From Knufia peltigerae (taxonomy: Eukaryota > Ascomycota > Eurotiomycetes > Chaetothyriales > Trichomeriaceae), in the NCBI GenBank assembly GCA_030247855.1, contig JAPDRN010000001.1, positions 900,010 to 964,009 of the forward strand: a stretch of 64,000 nt of DNA, read 5' to 3'. Shown piece by piece: positions 1-10,174 of the stretch. The notes beneath the pieces were generated by a model, which was given only the letters and a program-made list of their open reading frames with translations, ran no database searches and was not told where the DNA came from. Position numbers and translations under genes: made by a program. Positions within the stretch are counted from its first letter, which is position 1. Each line of letters opens with the position of its first letter.

Positions 1-2
1 AT

Positions 3-2696
3 GAAATCCCTGACTCTGAAGATGATGAAGAACAAGATACAGAAGAAGACGGCGGCGTGAAGCTACCAACAGACTTCAGAACCACTCAATTAGAGGCGGC
101 ACTTCCTCCCGTTCAGACGGATGAAGAAGCCATTGAGGCTTATGAGGCATATAAGGCGAGCGAGTATGTTGAACAACGGGAAGCAAAGGACGGAGAGAGC
201 ACAAGCTCGTCTCGTTTGGAGTCAAGAAGTTGGGTCAGAGGGCGCAGCTCCATCTACGTCGATGCGTTCAATCTCGCACTCGATACTGTACTGGAGGATG
301 AGGGCCACCTCTTCAATGAAGCCGAGCACAGCCTGTTCAGGATTTGGCGAGACTTGAACTACGAAGCTCAGTACCTATACGTCAGATTGTTCCTGAGAAA
401 GACCAGTAAATGGTTTCGAGTCAAAGACTTGCAGTATTACAGCGACGTGGCTGACGTCGACGCAGCGGTGCTGGAATTGCAGAAGGAGAGACCTCTTCCT
501 GCCGATGGAGCCGAGCCCGAAATCTATGCTGGCGAGCTGGAACCGGACAAGGACACTGTGCTGGGCCAGAAATTCGCCTTTGCAGAATGCTCGTCCGACC
601 ATATCACAACCCTGGACGAGGCGAGTAGTCTTCTCCTGCTTGACGAGCTCAAGGTTCTGGCAAAGGAAGCGAAGGTGCAAGGCAAGAACAAGCGTGAGCT
701 CTTGCGGAACTTCCGCCGTACAAGTGGAAAGCAGACAGGTCTGGGCTTCAAGGAGCTGAAACGTACAGATACAGAGGACAGTGGCGTGAGCGTCATGTCC
801 GAGGATACACAGTCGGTCTACGATGACGACGACGATGACCAGACATCTGGGTCTAGAACTCCAACAATCAAGAATCGAGATGCACATTTCACGAAAAAAA
901 TTCTGAACCGAACAGGGCGTTGTATCAGACTTTCCCTGACGCCATTGAAACTCTTCGAACGGGTCCATCTCGTCTTCTACCGTAGCACTGAATGGACGGA
1001 GAAGAGTCTGACGACGCTCATTCTTGCAAAGATTTCGCGTCGCAACTTTCCCGAATACATCGTCAGCCGGTCCACGACTATTTTTGAGTCAAGAACACTC
1101 TTGCTCGAATTCGAAGCCAGCCTGCGCACTCAGTTCAAAGTGGACAACATCCTCGAGTTCAATGGCACCCCGGGTCGTAAATCGCTCGAAGAGGTCCTCA
1201 AGATCTTCGAAGCCGTCTATCCCCGCTGGAAAATACTCCTTGCGGAAGAGCAGAGAAAGGAAGAACGTTTGTACGAATCTGGCGAGGGTTCGTACCTTCG
1301 CCGCTTCAGCCCTGCCTGGGTCTACACCCGCATCGTCCACAAAGGTCTCCAGCCCCTCGCGCGCTTCAAGGAACACGTTCGTGAGCACGAGATCCTCACC
1401 GAGCTCCTTGACCAGCGGTTGTTTCACGCCTCCCGTCGCGGTGCATGGTACCAGCGCAAGGCTCTGCTCGAGGAACATTATATGCACGCGCTGTTGCCCT
1501 CTGACGGTAGAAGCCTGGAGGCCAACAAAAAGCATTGGAAGCGAGTCGCTCTTTCCACGTGCGAGCAAGGTCTCCAGGACAAGGAATGCCACATCATATA
1601 CCATTACGACCTGCAGAAGCGGGTCAAGAAGCTCGAGAGAGCGCTACGTATACCGGTCCGCGAACAACATGATTTCGGACACGTCAGACTCGCCAAGCCC
1701 TTTGAACGGGATGTCGTTGGCGTCAAGATCGAGAAAGATGACGAGCCATCGAGGAATCTCGGCAGCAGCAATACCAGAAAGTCCAGCGCAAATGCTCTCG
1801 TCGCGGATGTCGATAGCAATGACGACAAGGCCGGAGGAGAAGGAGGAAAGACAACCACAAGCGTGGGCGCGAGCAAACCACCACCGCCTACCCTCGTACA
1901 TCAACCTAGCACCGGTGGCGGTGGCGGCCCGGGTGCAAAGACGATCTGGCTCGACACGCTCGACACCAACGAGTCTGTCAGCGTCGAGGCCATGTGCCTG
2001 TCCCACTACCGCCGCGTGCTCGGGTACAAGGGGTACCACAGCGAGGGTGGGATCCTCCGGACCATTTTCGGACTGTTGTTTTACGACATTCTGTTCTTCG
2101 ACCCCTACATCCCCAACGTGTTCCAGACGGCGTACCAGACGTGCCCGCTGGACCTGCACACGGACAGCTTCTTCTCGAGCCGCGTGCCCGAGATCCTGGC
2201 GAGGGCCAACCGGATCTCCAACGGCGAGGCGGCGGAGATTGTCGGGCGGGTGTGGGACGAGAACCACGAGAGGCGGACGTGCGTCGTCGGCGTGAGGTGG
2301 GACGGCTTCGAGCGCGAGGACCTGCTGGAGTGCGTGGCCTGTTGGGACGGCCAGGCCCTGGCCACGGTCATGCTAGTCATGGCCCAGGAGTACCAGAGCC
2401 GCGGCGGCGGCGTCCCCGACCTGGTCCTGTGGAGGGTCAGGGGGCCCGGGAACGCCGGGGACGCCGGGGGCGGCGGCGGCGGCGGCGAGGTCGTCTTCGT
2501 CGAGGTCAAGTCGGCCAACGACCGGCTGAGCGACACGCAGCGCCTCTGGATCTCGGTCCTGCTGGGCGCCGGCGTCAAGGTGGAGCTGTGCCACGCCGTG
2601 GCCGGGGAGGTGGCGACCGTGTCGGCGGCCGGTCGCTTGAACAGGGCGACGTCCCGTTTGACCGGGGGAAAAAACCAGCCTTGTGCTTCAGGGTAG
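3..2696 (+). CDS. FAN1: FAN1-type structure-specific nuclease (5' partial)
   Basis: Structure-specific 5' flap endonuclease/exonuclease of DNA interstrand-crosslink repair, acting in the nucleus. The open frame runs in from the left edge: the codons from position 3 to the GTG at 57 are open and acid-rich, so the true start lies outside the window. In order one sees an acidic N-terminal part, a SAP-like helical stretch (about 630-720), an Asp-rich linker (about 820-840), a long helical middle region typical of FAN1, and a C-terminal VRR-NUC PD-(D/E)xK domain. The nuclease residues are a Glu in HSEGG (about 2039-2053), PDLVLW (about 2416-2433) and FVEVK (about 2497-2511). A poly-Gly run (about 2466-2488) lies between the last two motifs. 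GC content rises strongly from about 1,900 to the stop. The gene converges on the carrier gene to its right. Family assignment is strong. Confidence 0.9.
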   Translation, partial: EIPDSEDDEEQDTEEDGGVKLPTDFRTTQLEAALPPVQTDEEAIEAYEAYKASEYVEQREAKDGESTSSSRLESRSWVRGRSSIYVDAFNLALDTVLEDEGHLFNEAEHSLFRIWRDLNYEAQYLYVRLFLRKTSKWFRVKDLQYYSDVADVDAAVLELQKERPLPADGAEPEIYAGELEPDKDTVLGQKFAFAECSSDHITTLDEASSLLLLDELKVLAKEAKVQGKNKRELLRNFRRTSGKQTGLGFKELKRTDTEDSGVSVMSEDTQSVYDDDDDDQTSGSRTPTIKNRDAHFTKKILNRTGRCIRLSLTPLKLFERVHLVFYRSTEWTEKSLTTLILAKISRRNFPEYIVSRSTTIFESRTLLLEFEASLRTQFKVDNILEFNGTPGRKSLEEVLKIFEAVYPRWKILLAEEQRKEERLYESGEGSYLRRFSPAWVYTRIVHKGLQPLARFKEHVREHEILTELLDQRLFHASRRGAWYQRKALLEEHYMHALLPSDGRSLEANKKHWKRVALSTCEQGLQDKECHIIYHYDLQKRVKKLERALRIPVREQHDFGHVRLAKPFERDVVGVKIEKDDEPSRNLGSSNTRKSSANALVADVDSNDDKAGGEGGKTTTSVGASKPPPPTLVHQPSTGGGGGPGAKTIWLDTLDTNESVSVEAMCLSHYRRVLGYKGYHSEGGILRTIFGLLFYDILFFDPYIPNVFQTAYQTCPLDLHTDSFFSSRVPEILARANRISNGEAAEIVGRVWDENHERRTCVVGVRWDGFEREDLLECVACWDGQALATVMLVMAQEYQSRGGGVPDLVLWRVRGPGNAGDAGGGGGGGEVVFVEVKSANDRLSDTQRLWISVLLGAGVKVELCHAVAGEVATVSAAGRLNRATSRLTGGKNQPCASG

Positions 2697-3044
2697 GTAC
2701 GTACGTACGGTAAATGGCAGTGTCAATTTATACATTACACACACGATTATACCTTCTCGTAAGGTAGGTACCTACCTACACTACCACTACAATGATACAT
2801 CACAAGACAAAGGCGTCATGGCAAAAGGTCGTCAAGGGGAGTACCAATTGGACGGATGATGAAATTTTTGTCTTCCTTTTGTCTCTTTCAAAATGGAGAA
2901 AAACAATGGCTCACCCAGCTCAACTGCAAAAGAAGCTCGACTCCATTCTATCTCTATATACACACACAGAGAGAGGCACACCGGCAAAGGGAAAAAGAGC
3001 CACCTTGAACTCCGTTACCCCATCGTGTATCCCTCTCTCGGGCC
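2697..3044. other. Intergenic, convergent 3' ends
   Basis: This spacer lies between the stop of the FAN1 gene and the stop of the mitochondrial carrier on the opposite strand, so it should hold both 3' UTRs. Short GTAGGTAC-type palindromes occur near 2,692-2,713 and 2,763-2,780. No gene is visible. Confidence 0.6.
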
Positions 3045-5284
3045 TCAAGAAGAAGCAGAAGAAGAAGCTTTGCCGAACCACTTGGCTCCTTCGGGGATAC
3101 GACCCGGCACCTTGACTTGACCAAAGTTATTGTCCAAGTCGAGCAGAATCTTCAGGGCGTTGCGGCTTCTCAGGTACGGCAAGGGCGCCTTGGCCTCCCT
3201 AAGGCCGACCCCGGGCTCCATCTTACCCGCCGTGCCCATGTGCATCCCGGCGTCCTTTTCACTGCCGGGGTACGGCAAGAGGTTGCTCAAGACCTCGTAC
3301 GCGGCCAGGGTGAAACCGAACTGTGGAGAACTTCTCAAGATACGGGCCGGACCACCTTTGAAGAATGCCTTGAAACCTTCGTCACGGTACACTTTGCGCG
3401 CGCAGTCGACGAGACCATTGTACGTTGCGTCACCTTTCCTCGCCTCCACCTGCAATCTCGTCTTGATCACATCACAAGGAGTCGTGAGGTAGGCTGCCGG
3501 CATGCCGGCAATCGCACCGGCCGTGAGAAGCTGCACGACGCCAAGCGACTTCGTGGGTGACTCTCCGAACATGTCCCTCTTCAAGTGGCTGTAGGTCGGG
3601 AAGTAGATGGCGGAAAAGGGCACGTCTCGCAACAAACAAGCGGATGCACCTTTGTACAAGCCCATCAGACCCAGGTTGCGAACAATCCACATTGCTGAAC
3701 GTTTTGGCACGTCGGTCTTCTTGGCGAGTTCACCTTGGACCTGAAGACGAATCTTGACAATCTCAAGAGGGTTCGTGAAGACCTAGGAATTTGTGTTAGC
3801 ACGCGCATCTCCTCAAGAGAACGTCTTCCGAACTTACAACTTGGCAAGCACCTGCCGATCCACCGGCGAGAATCTCGGCGGGAATGGCAATGGCACCGGT
3901 CTGCTTATCCGTGAATCTTCCACGGACCAGGTCGTTGACTGTAAGCTTGATGGCCTTTTCGGGAGCGACACCGACCAGTTGCGGCAGGACACCAGAGTAC
4001 AAGCCTCTCACACCCTCGTTTCGGATGACCTTGCGAGCACAGTCTATCGAATTTTCGTACAGTCGTTCACCAGGACGTGAACTTCTCTGGTTCTGCATTC
4101 GCGTCTTGACAAGATCGATGGGGTACACCATAAAGGCACCGAATGCACCAGCAATACTGCCTAGACCAAAGTGGTGGGCCGACTCGAGTAAGGAATGCAG
4201 AAACTGTTGAGATTTGGACACGGCGCGGTCTGCAGCATCGGTGACGGCGCTCAGTTTGGAGCCGGCGGTCTGCCAACTGGCATCGAGGACCTTGGCAAAG
4301 TCATCCAGGGCGAGGCGGCCACCGGGTTGATCGAGACTGGCGAAATGGAACAAGATGTCTGCTTCCATGGGAGTGTACAGAGAGAAGCGTGTCAGGCGGG
4401 CTGCTTCGTTGAGGAAATCTTGTCGGTCGATACGGCCATCGCTTGACTTGGCGGTGGCATTGCGAATGATGAGATCCAGCAGGTCCATCTCTCGAATGAC
4501 GTTCTGGAAAGCCCGGACATTGGCGTAGGAGATTTTGGTACCGGTAGAGATGTTGCACAGAGTCGGGAGGTTCTCAAGGAGGTGGTCGGACAGCTTATGG
4601 CCGGCAGTAGCTCTGATGATCCGCTCAAACTCTTCGGGGTCAATGTACCCGTCCTTGTCTTTGTCGTACAGGTGGAAGGCTTGACGTATCCGCTCGCCCT
4701 GCAGACCGCGCATCATCTGGGCAAACTGCGGGTATGTCATCTCGTGCCTCTTGTTCTTGCCGCCAATGTACAACGAAGCCCATTCCGAGTTGAAGTCAAA
4801 GGGGATACTGTCTTGACCCCGGTTCTGTTCGTAGATTTTCTGGAATGCGTCCGATCTGATCGAGCCCGTTCCATCGACGTCGAAGAGTCTGAAAGCAATC
4901 TCGTACTCTGCGTCTGACTTGGCAAGGAGGTTGTCAAAGGCGGCCCATTCGGACATGGAGACGCGGCCACGTTTATGTCGGTCGGCGACACCGAAGAGAA
5001 TGCCATATTGTTCTCGCTTTATCTTGTGCTGTGCGGAATACATGTGTCAGGATATGTGTTTCCAAGGGGGCGGACAAGGATTCTCGGTGTCTTTGGACCG
5101 AACTCACATAGTCTTCCTCGGGGGGAGCAATGGCATTGATAAAGTCCTCCTCGTTCATGTAGAGCTCGCCATCATCGCCCTGTCTGGAGTTTTTCAGAAA
5201 GGTGGCTTTGGCTTCGCTCGATAAGGATTCGGTCTGGGTTGTGCCGAGCAGGGACTCTTTCACAGCTTCACTGACGGTCGCCAT
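3045..5284 (-). CDS. AGC1: Mitochondrial aspartate/glutamate carrier with EF-hands
   Basis: Inner-membrane carrier exchanging aspartate for glutamate in the malate-aspartate shuttle, regulated by Ca2+ (SLC25A12/13 family). Three exons, complement(3045..3782, 3838..5028, 5108..5284), give 701 residues, a usual length for the family. Both introns have GT-AG ends, are phase 0, and join the protein smoothly (EEDY to HKIKRE; ACQV to VFTNP). The N-terminal half carries EF-hand loops, DVDGTGSI near residue 109 and DKDKDGYID near 181. The C-terminal half carries the three carrier signatures PIDLVKTR (about 362), PLEIVKIR (about 461) and PCDVIKTR (about 558). The ATG at 5284 is the first in frame and opens an EF-hand-like leader. 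The tail ends in a Ser/Ala-rich stretch. Confidence 0.95.
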
Positions 5285-6724
5285 GGCGATCTCTCTTTCT
5301 TTTGTTTTATGTTAAACAAAAACCAAATGGACTGTGAAGAAAGGGTTAGGTCAAGGACTTGCGTCGATGACGATGATGATGTCGTTTCGTCGTGCCGAGA
5401 AAAAGCAATGAGGCTGCGTGTCCTCTTTTGTTGCGACGCAGTGAAGGAAAAGAGGTAGAAGGTGAGGTCGAGGTGAAATTGGACGTGGGTCGGTCGGTCG
5501 CAGGGCGTTCACAGAAAAGTTCCTGGTCGACGGCGACGACGACCACAACAACGACGACGCCGCGATAAAAGACAAGGAGACTCTATCTAGTCAACAGTAG
5601 TACAATGAGAGACAAATGGAAGAAGTCTATCCCGAAACCCGTGCATGCAGTAGCAAAAAGAAAGAACCCAAGATGCAATGGCTGTAAAGAAGCAGTGGTT
5701 GAGCTATTACACAGAGAGACAGAGAGAGAGTATCTGGGGAAATGGGATGACAAGTCCGGAGAAAAGAAATTGCTCGGGCGCAGTCGCAGTGTCTCGCAGT
5801 CAGATTCCCAACTGTTTTGTACGGAGTTACGTACTATACGAGTGCCCTCTACAGTAACCATCTGTTACGGCTATCAAATTTTTTTTTAACAGCTGCAGCG
5901 AAGCGTGTCTCGGGTCGATGGTTCCCAAAAGTGGCGCCCCAGTGTCAGGGATTCGTCAATTTAGGGCCCCAAAGAAGCCCCCAACTGTGGCTTCTCGGGG
6001 CTTCCAGGTCACGAAAACAGCCTCTAATGGAGGAAAGATGCTCGCCAAAAGGACTTCGCCGCTCACACTAAACCACGCTTGGGCATCCCGACAGGCACAG
6101 CTCGGGCCCGCTGGAAGATGCGTTTGTGGCTTTTAGGGAAAGTCGGCGCTGCTCCCGTACATACACCGTCAAGGTCCATGTCGCCGGCATAAAAAGGCGA
6201 CAGCTCGACATTTTTGCACAATCTCGGGTTAAAGGGATGGTGATGATGATGATAATAACTTGTACTCTTCTTGTATCCCGTTATTGTAGTGTACAGTTGC
6301 GAATCGACCCATGTATCCGTAACCGCAGTCCCGTACTCTCCATAAGGTGTCTGTCTGTACCTGGTTCCCTTTTGTCCTTGTTACACCCTCCCTTTCTTCC
6401 CCCCCCCCCCAAATATACTGTACTGTAATATCCTATGGGTACTCCGTCCTAATGATACAAATACCTAAACTTGTCCTCCGAAGATCGGCCCCCCTTGCAT
6501 TGCATACGCCTCACTGTAGAACTCCCAGTACAGTACCCCAAGTACAGTACAGTACGTATCGCTAAGCTGACATCTATGTTCATATAAGTCCACACTCCGT
6601 GCTCCATATTCCGTTCATATTGTACAAGTACAAAACATAAGATGCGCATGGCCCAAATCTCAATTTGTCGTATCAGTCGTAAGTACTCACCTCTGTATCC
6701 CAGCCACCTTTGGGCCTTTTGCAG
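5285..6724. other. Intergenic: carrier promoter and Myb-gene 3' region
   Basis: Both flanking genes are on the minus strand, so the part near 5,285-5,700 is the expected promoter and 5' UTR of the carrier, and the far end is the 3' region of the Myb-like gene. It contains a run of 12 C (6399-6410) and clustered GTACAGTA words (about 6,520-6,560). No coding region could be supported on either strand. Confidence 0.5.
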
Positions 6725-7822
6725 TCACTGCCCGCCATCCGCATTGTACGGGGCATATCCATAATGACCACCCGCATGGTGATGATGTTGATGGTGATTG
6801 TGAGGATGAGGATGGTAATGGTCCTCACCAAGCAGATAATCTACCCCTGGAAGACTCTGCTGCCGAGGTACCGCTATCTCGCTCGACCGCCGGCTGTGCC
6901 CTCCTGACAAGCCGACGCTGATGCCACTATCGTCCGTGTTATCATGCTCGTCTGGCGACCGATCGTGATCCCACTCACTCAATCCTGCCTGGCCCGAACT
7001 GGCACGAGATGGGTTCCTGGCGTGTTGTTTACGACTGCGACTTTTCAATCCCCGACAGCCTTGTTGGAGTATCTGTTTTGTGGTTATCGTTTGTCAGCCG
7101 TGTGCTCCGCCTAGACAATAGGGGGAAACACCCGTAAAAATGTTGGAGTACTCTAGGTACAGTAATAGAGTAATAGAGAAAGAGAGAAAGAGAAGAGAGG
7201 GAGAGAGACCCACCACTTTTTCCACGTCTTCCCACCTTTCTCCAACCTGGTCAGCGATATTACGCCACATGGGCTCTCGCACGAGATTGTATCGGTTCAC
7301 CACTTTCTGGATTCGAGCTTCGTCCCACGTCGGGTCTCTGGCCTTGACCAACAGCCTGTCGTGCCTCTTGCGGCACGCGTTGCCCGTCTTGTTAGGAAAG
7401 CATTGCTTGTGTATTTCTTCCCACGCCAAACCCTGACTTCGTGCATTGACGAGGATTTCATCTTCCCGCGTCGTCCAAGGTCCGCTCTGCAGCGGTCGAT
7501 TCGGCATGTCATGTTGAGGTCGGTGACTCTTGGTGGACGTTGAACGCACCGATTGCATAAAGTTCTGCATCATGGCCTGGTGAGGGTACTGCAGACGATG
7601 CTGCTCCGGTAAAGAAGGTTCCACCCAGCTCATGGGGGGCCCCTGCGGTGGTTGTGTTTGTGGCCACACTGCCATGGCCGGTGTCATGGTGGCTGGCATG
7701 TTCGTCGTGGTCGGCATGCTAGACGAGTCCTGCAGACCGTAAGAAGGGACCTGCCGCTCCAGTTGATGAGGCCCGGTCGGCTGAGGCGTCATGCCGGCAT
7801 GTGTCATGATTTTCATATTCAT
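6725..7822 (-). CDS. Myb/SANT-like DNA-binding protein
   Basis: Putative nuclear transcriptional regulator. Two exons, complement(6725..7072, 7214..7822), joined by a 141-nt GT-AG intron in phase 0 (WEDVEKV to ILQQG), give 318 residues. The first 110 residues are rich in Pro, Gln and Met and look disordered. A Myb-like repeat starting GPWTTREDEILV spans about 114-160, and a second, weaker helical repeat starting DPTWDEARI spans about 163-210. The tail is Ser-rich and then His-rich (about 280-310, a run such as HNHHQHHHH). ATG at 7822 is the first in-frame start; internal Met codons at residues 3 and 6 are alternatives. Fungal genomes carry many such single- or double-Myb proteins and I cannot name an orthologue. 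Confidence 0.82.
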
Positions 7823-9781
7823 TGACCGAACAATCAGACCTGGGTCGAGAGTTGGGTCCTCCGTTGAACAAACAAAGAAATAAAGAGAGTCGGGGCTTTC
7901 CGAATTATGATTTGGCTTGGTTTGGTTTGCTGAGAAAACGAGTGTTGCGTACCGTACTAAACAGAGACCGAGAAAACAATCAAAGCAGACAATCCCTGGT
8001 ATGTGTCGACCAACTGGACGAGATGGAGAATTTGAAAAGCCTGGATGACTTTGAGCCTGACCACTTTCTTTTTAACAACAAGAGAATGATATCCAGCACA
8101 CGCATCCTGCCCAAAATATTCGAAACATATGGGCGTCAATTTCAGATCTGAAAAGATACAACAACAAAGTAAACAGGACTTCTCAGACTCTGTTGTTCCA
8201 AGATGACTACAGACCATCGGACGTTTCGGCAGACCTGCAACCAGCGCATCGAGCAGAGTTGCGGCACAACCTCACCGACCGACAGACGTTGCTGCTCGTC
8301 ATTGGAAGCTTCGTAGGGTCCAGGTGAAGATGAAACCGGAGTCGTTATTCCTCGCCTACCTCACGCTACGTCGCGCCAGACAAACCGCCGGTCCGGGTTG
8401 GTATAGCTTAGCGTAGCTTTTGTTTGCCCCCCCAAGGTATATTTGGTAGCATACGTGCAAAGGTGTACACGCCCTGGCCCTTGCTCGGGCAGAGAGATCT
8501 GAAACGAACCATTCGGGGCGCACTCACGAGGCGGCTGTTGGCGAGGCGAATCTCAAATAGCCGCCTTGTAGCAGGGATACCAGGATGGACATGATGGACA
8601 AAGACTCCATAGGAACCACCAGTCATGCCTGGGTTTGGGTTAGTAAAGGCCTTTTTTTAACGAGCCATGGTCGTTTCGCGAGCAGATCTCGATGCTAGTG
8701 CGACTCCATATGCCACGAAGATCCGATATGGTTCGCCATGTCGTTGTTGGTATTGGTTGCAATTGCACACCAGGGCTGTTTAGATGTAGGATAGAATCTC
8801 CGACGTGGCGCCCTCTCTTGCAGACATACAGTACAATTTTGTTTGAACTTTTGCAAGTTCCATCTGTTTCGCCTCGCATGAAGGAGGAAAACCGTCTTGG
8901 CCACGAAACAGAAACTCGTCCATGAAGCCATCTAAAAATCAATGAATGGCTGTCAGACAACGCTGCTCCAGATCTGCTTTCCGTTGTCGTCCACCCAGAG
9001 GCGCTTAGGAGACTAAATATAGTCGATTGTTGATATCGTCAAGCCGATTGGGGCGCCATTCGTTCGCGTATTCTGTACCAATAAAGACGATCCGATCTTC
9101 CCACTTTTACTTGTGGACATACCTGTACACTGTTGATTCTGTCCCAAGTACAGAGTCCAGAGTAAAAGTTGGAACGATCCTATGGCCGGCTGGTGGAAAA
9201 ATGCCCGAAATGCAACAGTAAATCTTCAAGCCCAGAGGGAAAGGGCTTAGGTGGACATTTGTTCTGATAGATACAGACCAGTCTTATCATTTGACTTCAA
9301 TGTTAGAAGGACTAGGTAGCAGAAGATCATGACAGAGGGGCATTCGGATGAGAAGCTGGGCAATGGGTGATAAAGAGCGACTTTGCATTCCCTATTCTGT
9401 GTGCTTTTGTCTGGGTCGACAAAAGGCTGTCTTCCCCAAAAACATCTATCTGCTATCTTGTCTCCTTTTTTTTGTTCCTGCTGGTGTTCGAGGGAGAGTT
9501 TCTCTCTCTCTCTGTTCTCAATTCGTACATCATCAAAAGCTCTTTCATATCATTAGGTAGTTCCAACTTGAAGTTGTTGTCAAGCCACACACACACACAC
9601 ATACATCTCTTATCCTTTAATCAAGTCATCATCATGTCATTGGTGTCAGGTAATATCAAATAAAAAAAAGTCCCTCATAGAATAAAGCCACTACTACAAG
9701 TGAGGACAAGTTAGCATGATGGACGGTGAGACAGTGATGTTCGACAGCAGTGGTGACGCGAACGTACCTTTCGCCTCTCTC
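7823..9781. other. Long intergenic region
   Basis: Holds the promoter and 5' UTR of the Myb-like gene at its left end and the 3' region of the small protein gene at its right end. An (AC)n microsatellite lies at about 9,586-9,602. Short open frames occur on both strands but none shows a domain, compositional signature or convincing splice structure. Confidence 0.5.
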
Positions 9782-10174
9782 TCATCTTCTTTGCCACCTC
9801 CGCTCTTCCTTGGACATCTTTGCATACTGGCCATAGTACTCCTCGTCCTCGATCGGGGTGATGCAGTGAACGACGGGTGTCTCCGAGAAGGACAACTGTC
9901 TTCGGGCCGGAGCGATCGGTTTGCCACTCTTCTTGAGGATGCTCCTCGAAGAAGAAGAGTTGACGTAGGCGTAGGTGGGTTGTTGCATGGTCGAGTACCC
10001 CCTCTGGTTCAGTCTGGTGTTGCGTGCCGTGGGGCTGACGGGCGACGGGGACACCGGTGAGCGCAGAGGACCCAAGGGGGACTTGAGAGACAGTGACGGA
10101 CGACCAGTCTGAACGGTCGAGGTCGTCGAGATGCTGAGGGACAACTTTGGCTTTGCGGCTCTTGAGGAAAGCAT
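9782..10174 (-). CDS. Small Ser-rich protein, conserved-looking C-terminus, unknown function
   Basis: A 130-residue single-exon protein. The frame stays open upstream to 10204 only with a TTG, so ATG 10174 is taken as the start. Residues 1-75 are rich in Ser, Pro and Thr with many SP/TP sites and look disordered. Residues 76-130 are compact in composition: a basic SILKKSGKP stretch, then RRQLSFSETP (91-100), then an acidic and aromatic stretch PIEDEEYYGQY (107-117) and a basic end. RRQLSF resembles a degenerate RVxF docking motif of protein phosphatase 1 regulators; this is only a motif-level guess. No catalytic domain, membrane segment or signal peptide is visible. Confidence 0.65.
   Translation of the reverse strand: MLSSRAAKPKLSLSISTTSTVQTGRPSLSLKSPLGPLRSPVSPSPVSPTARNTRLNQRGYSTMQQPTYAYVNSSSSRSILKKSGKPIAPARRQLSFSETPVVHCITPIEDEEYYGQYAKMSKEERRWQRR

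Noticed and set aside
1994..2713. Plus-strand open frame of 239 codons overlapping the FAN1 3' end
   Set aside because: Its Arg/Gly/Pro-rich composition is the shadow of a very GC-rich coding region; the overlapping frame carries the nuclease motifs.
6399..6410. Run of 12 C as a possible functional element
   Set aside because: A simple homopolymer in non-coding DNA; length could even be a sequencing artefact.
9367..9663. Plus-strand open frame with an apparent start ATGTCATTGGTGTCAG followed by GTAATA
   Set aside because: It contains an (AC)n microsatellite, has no domain and no convincing downstream exon; probably non-coding.
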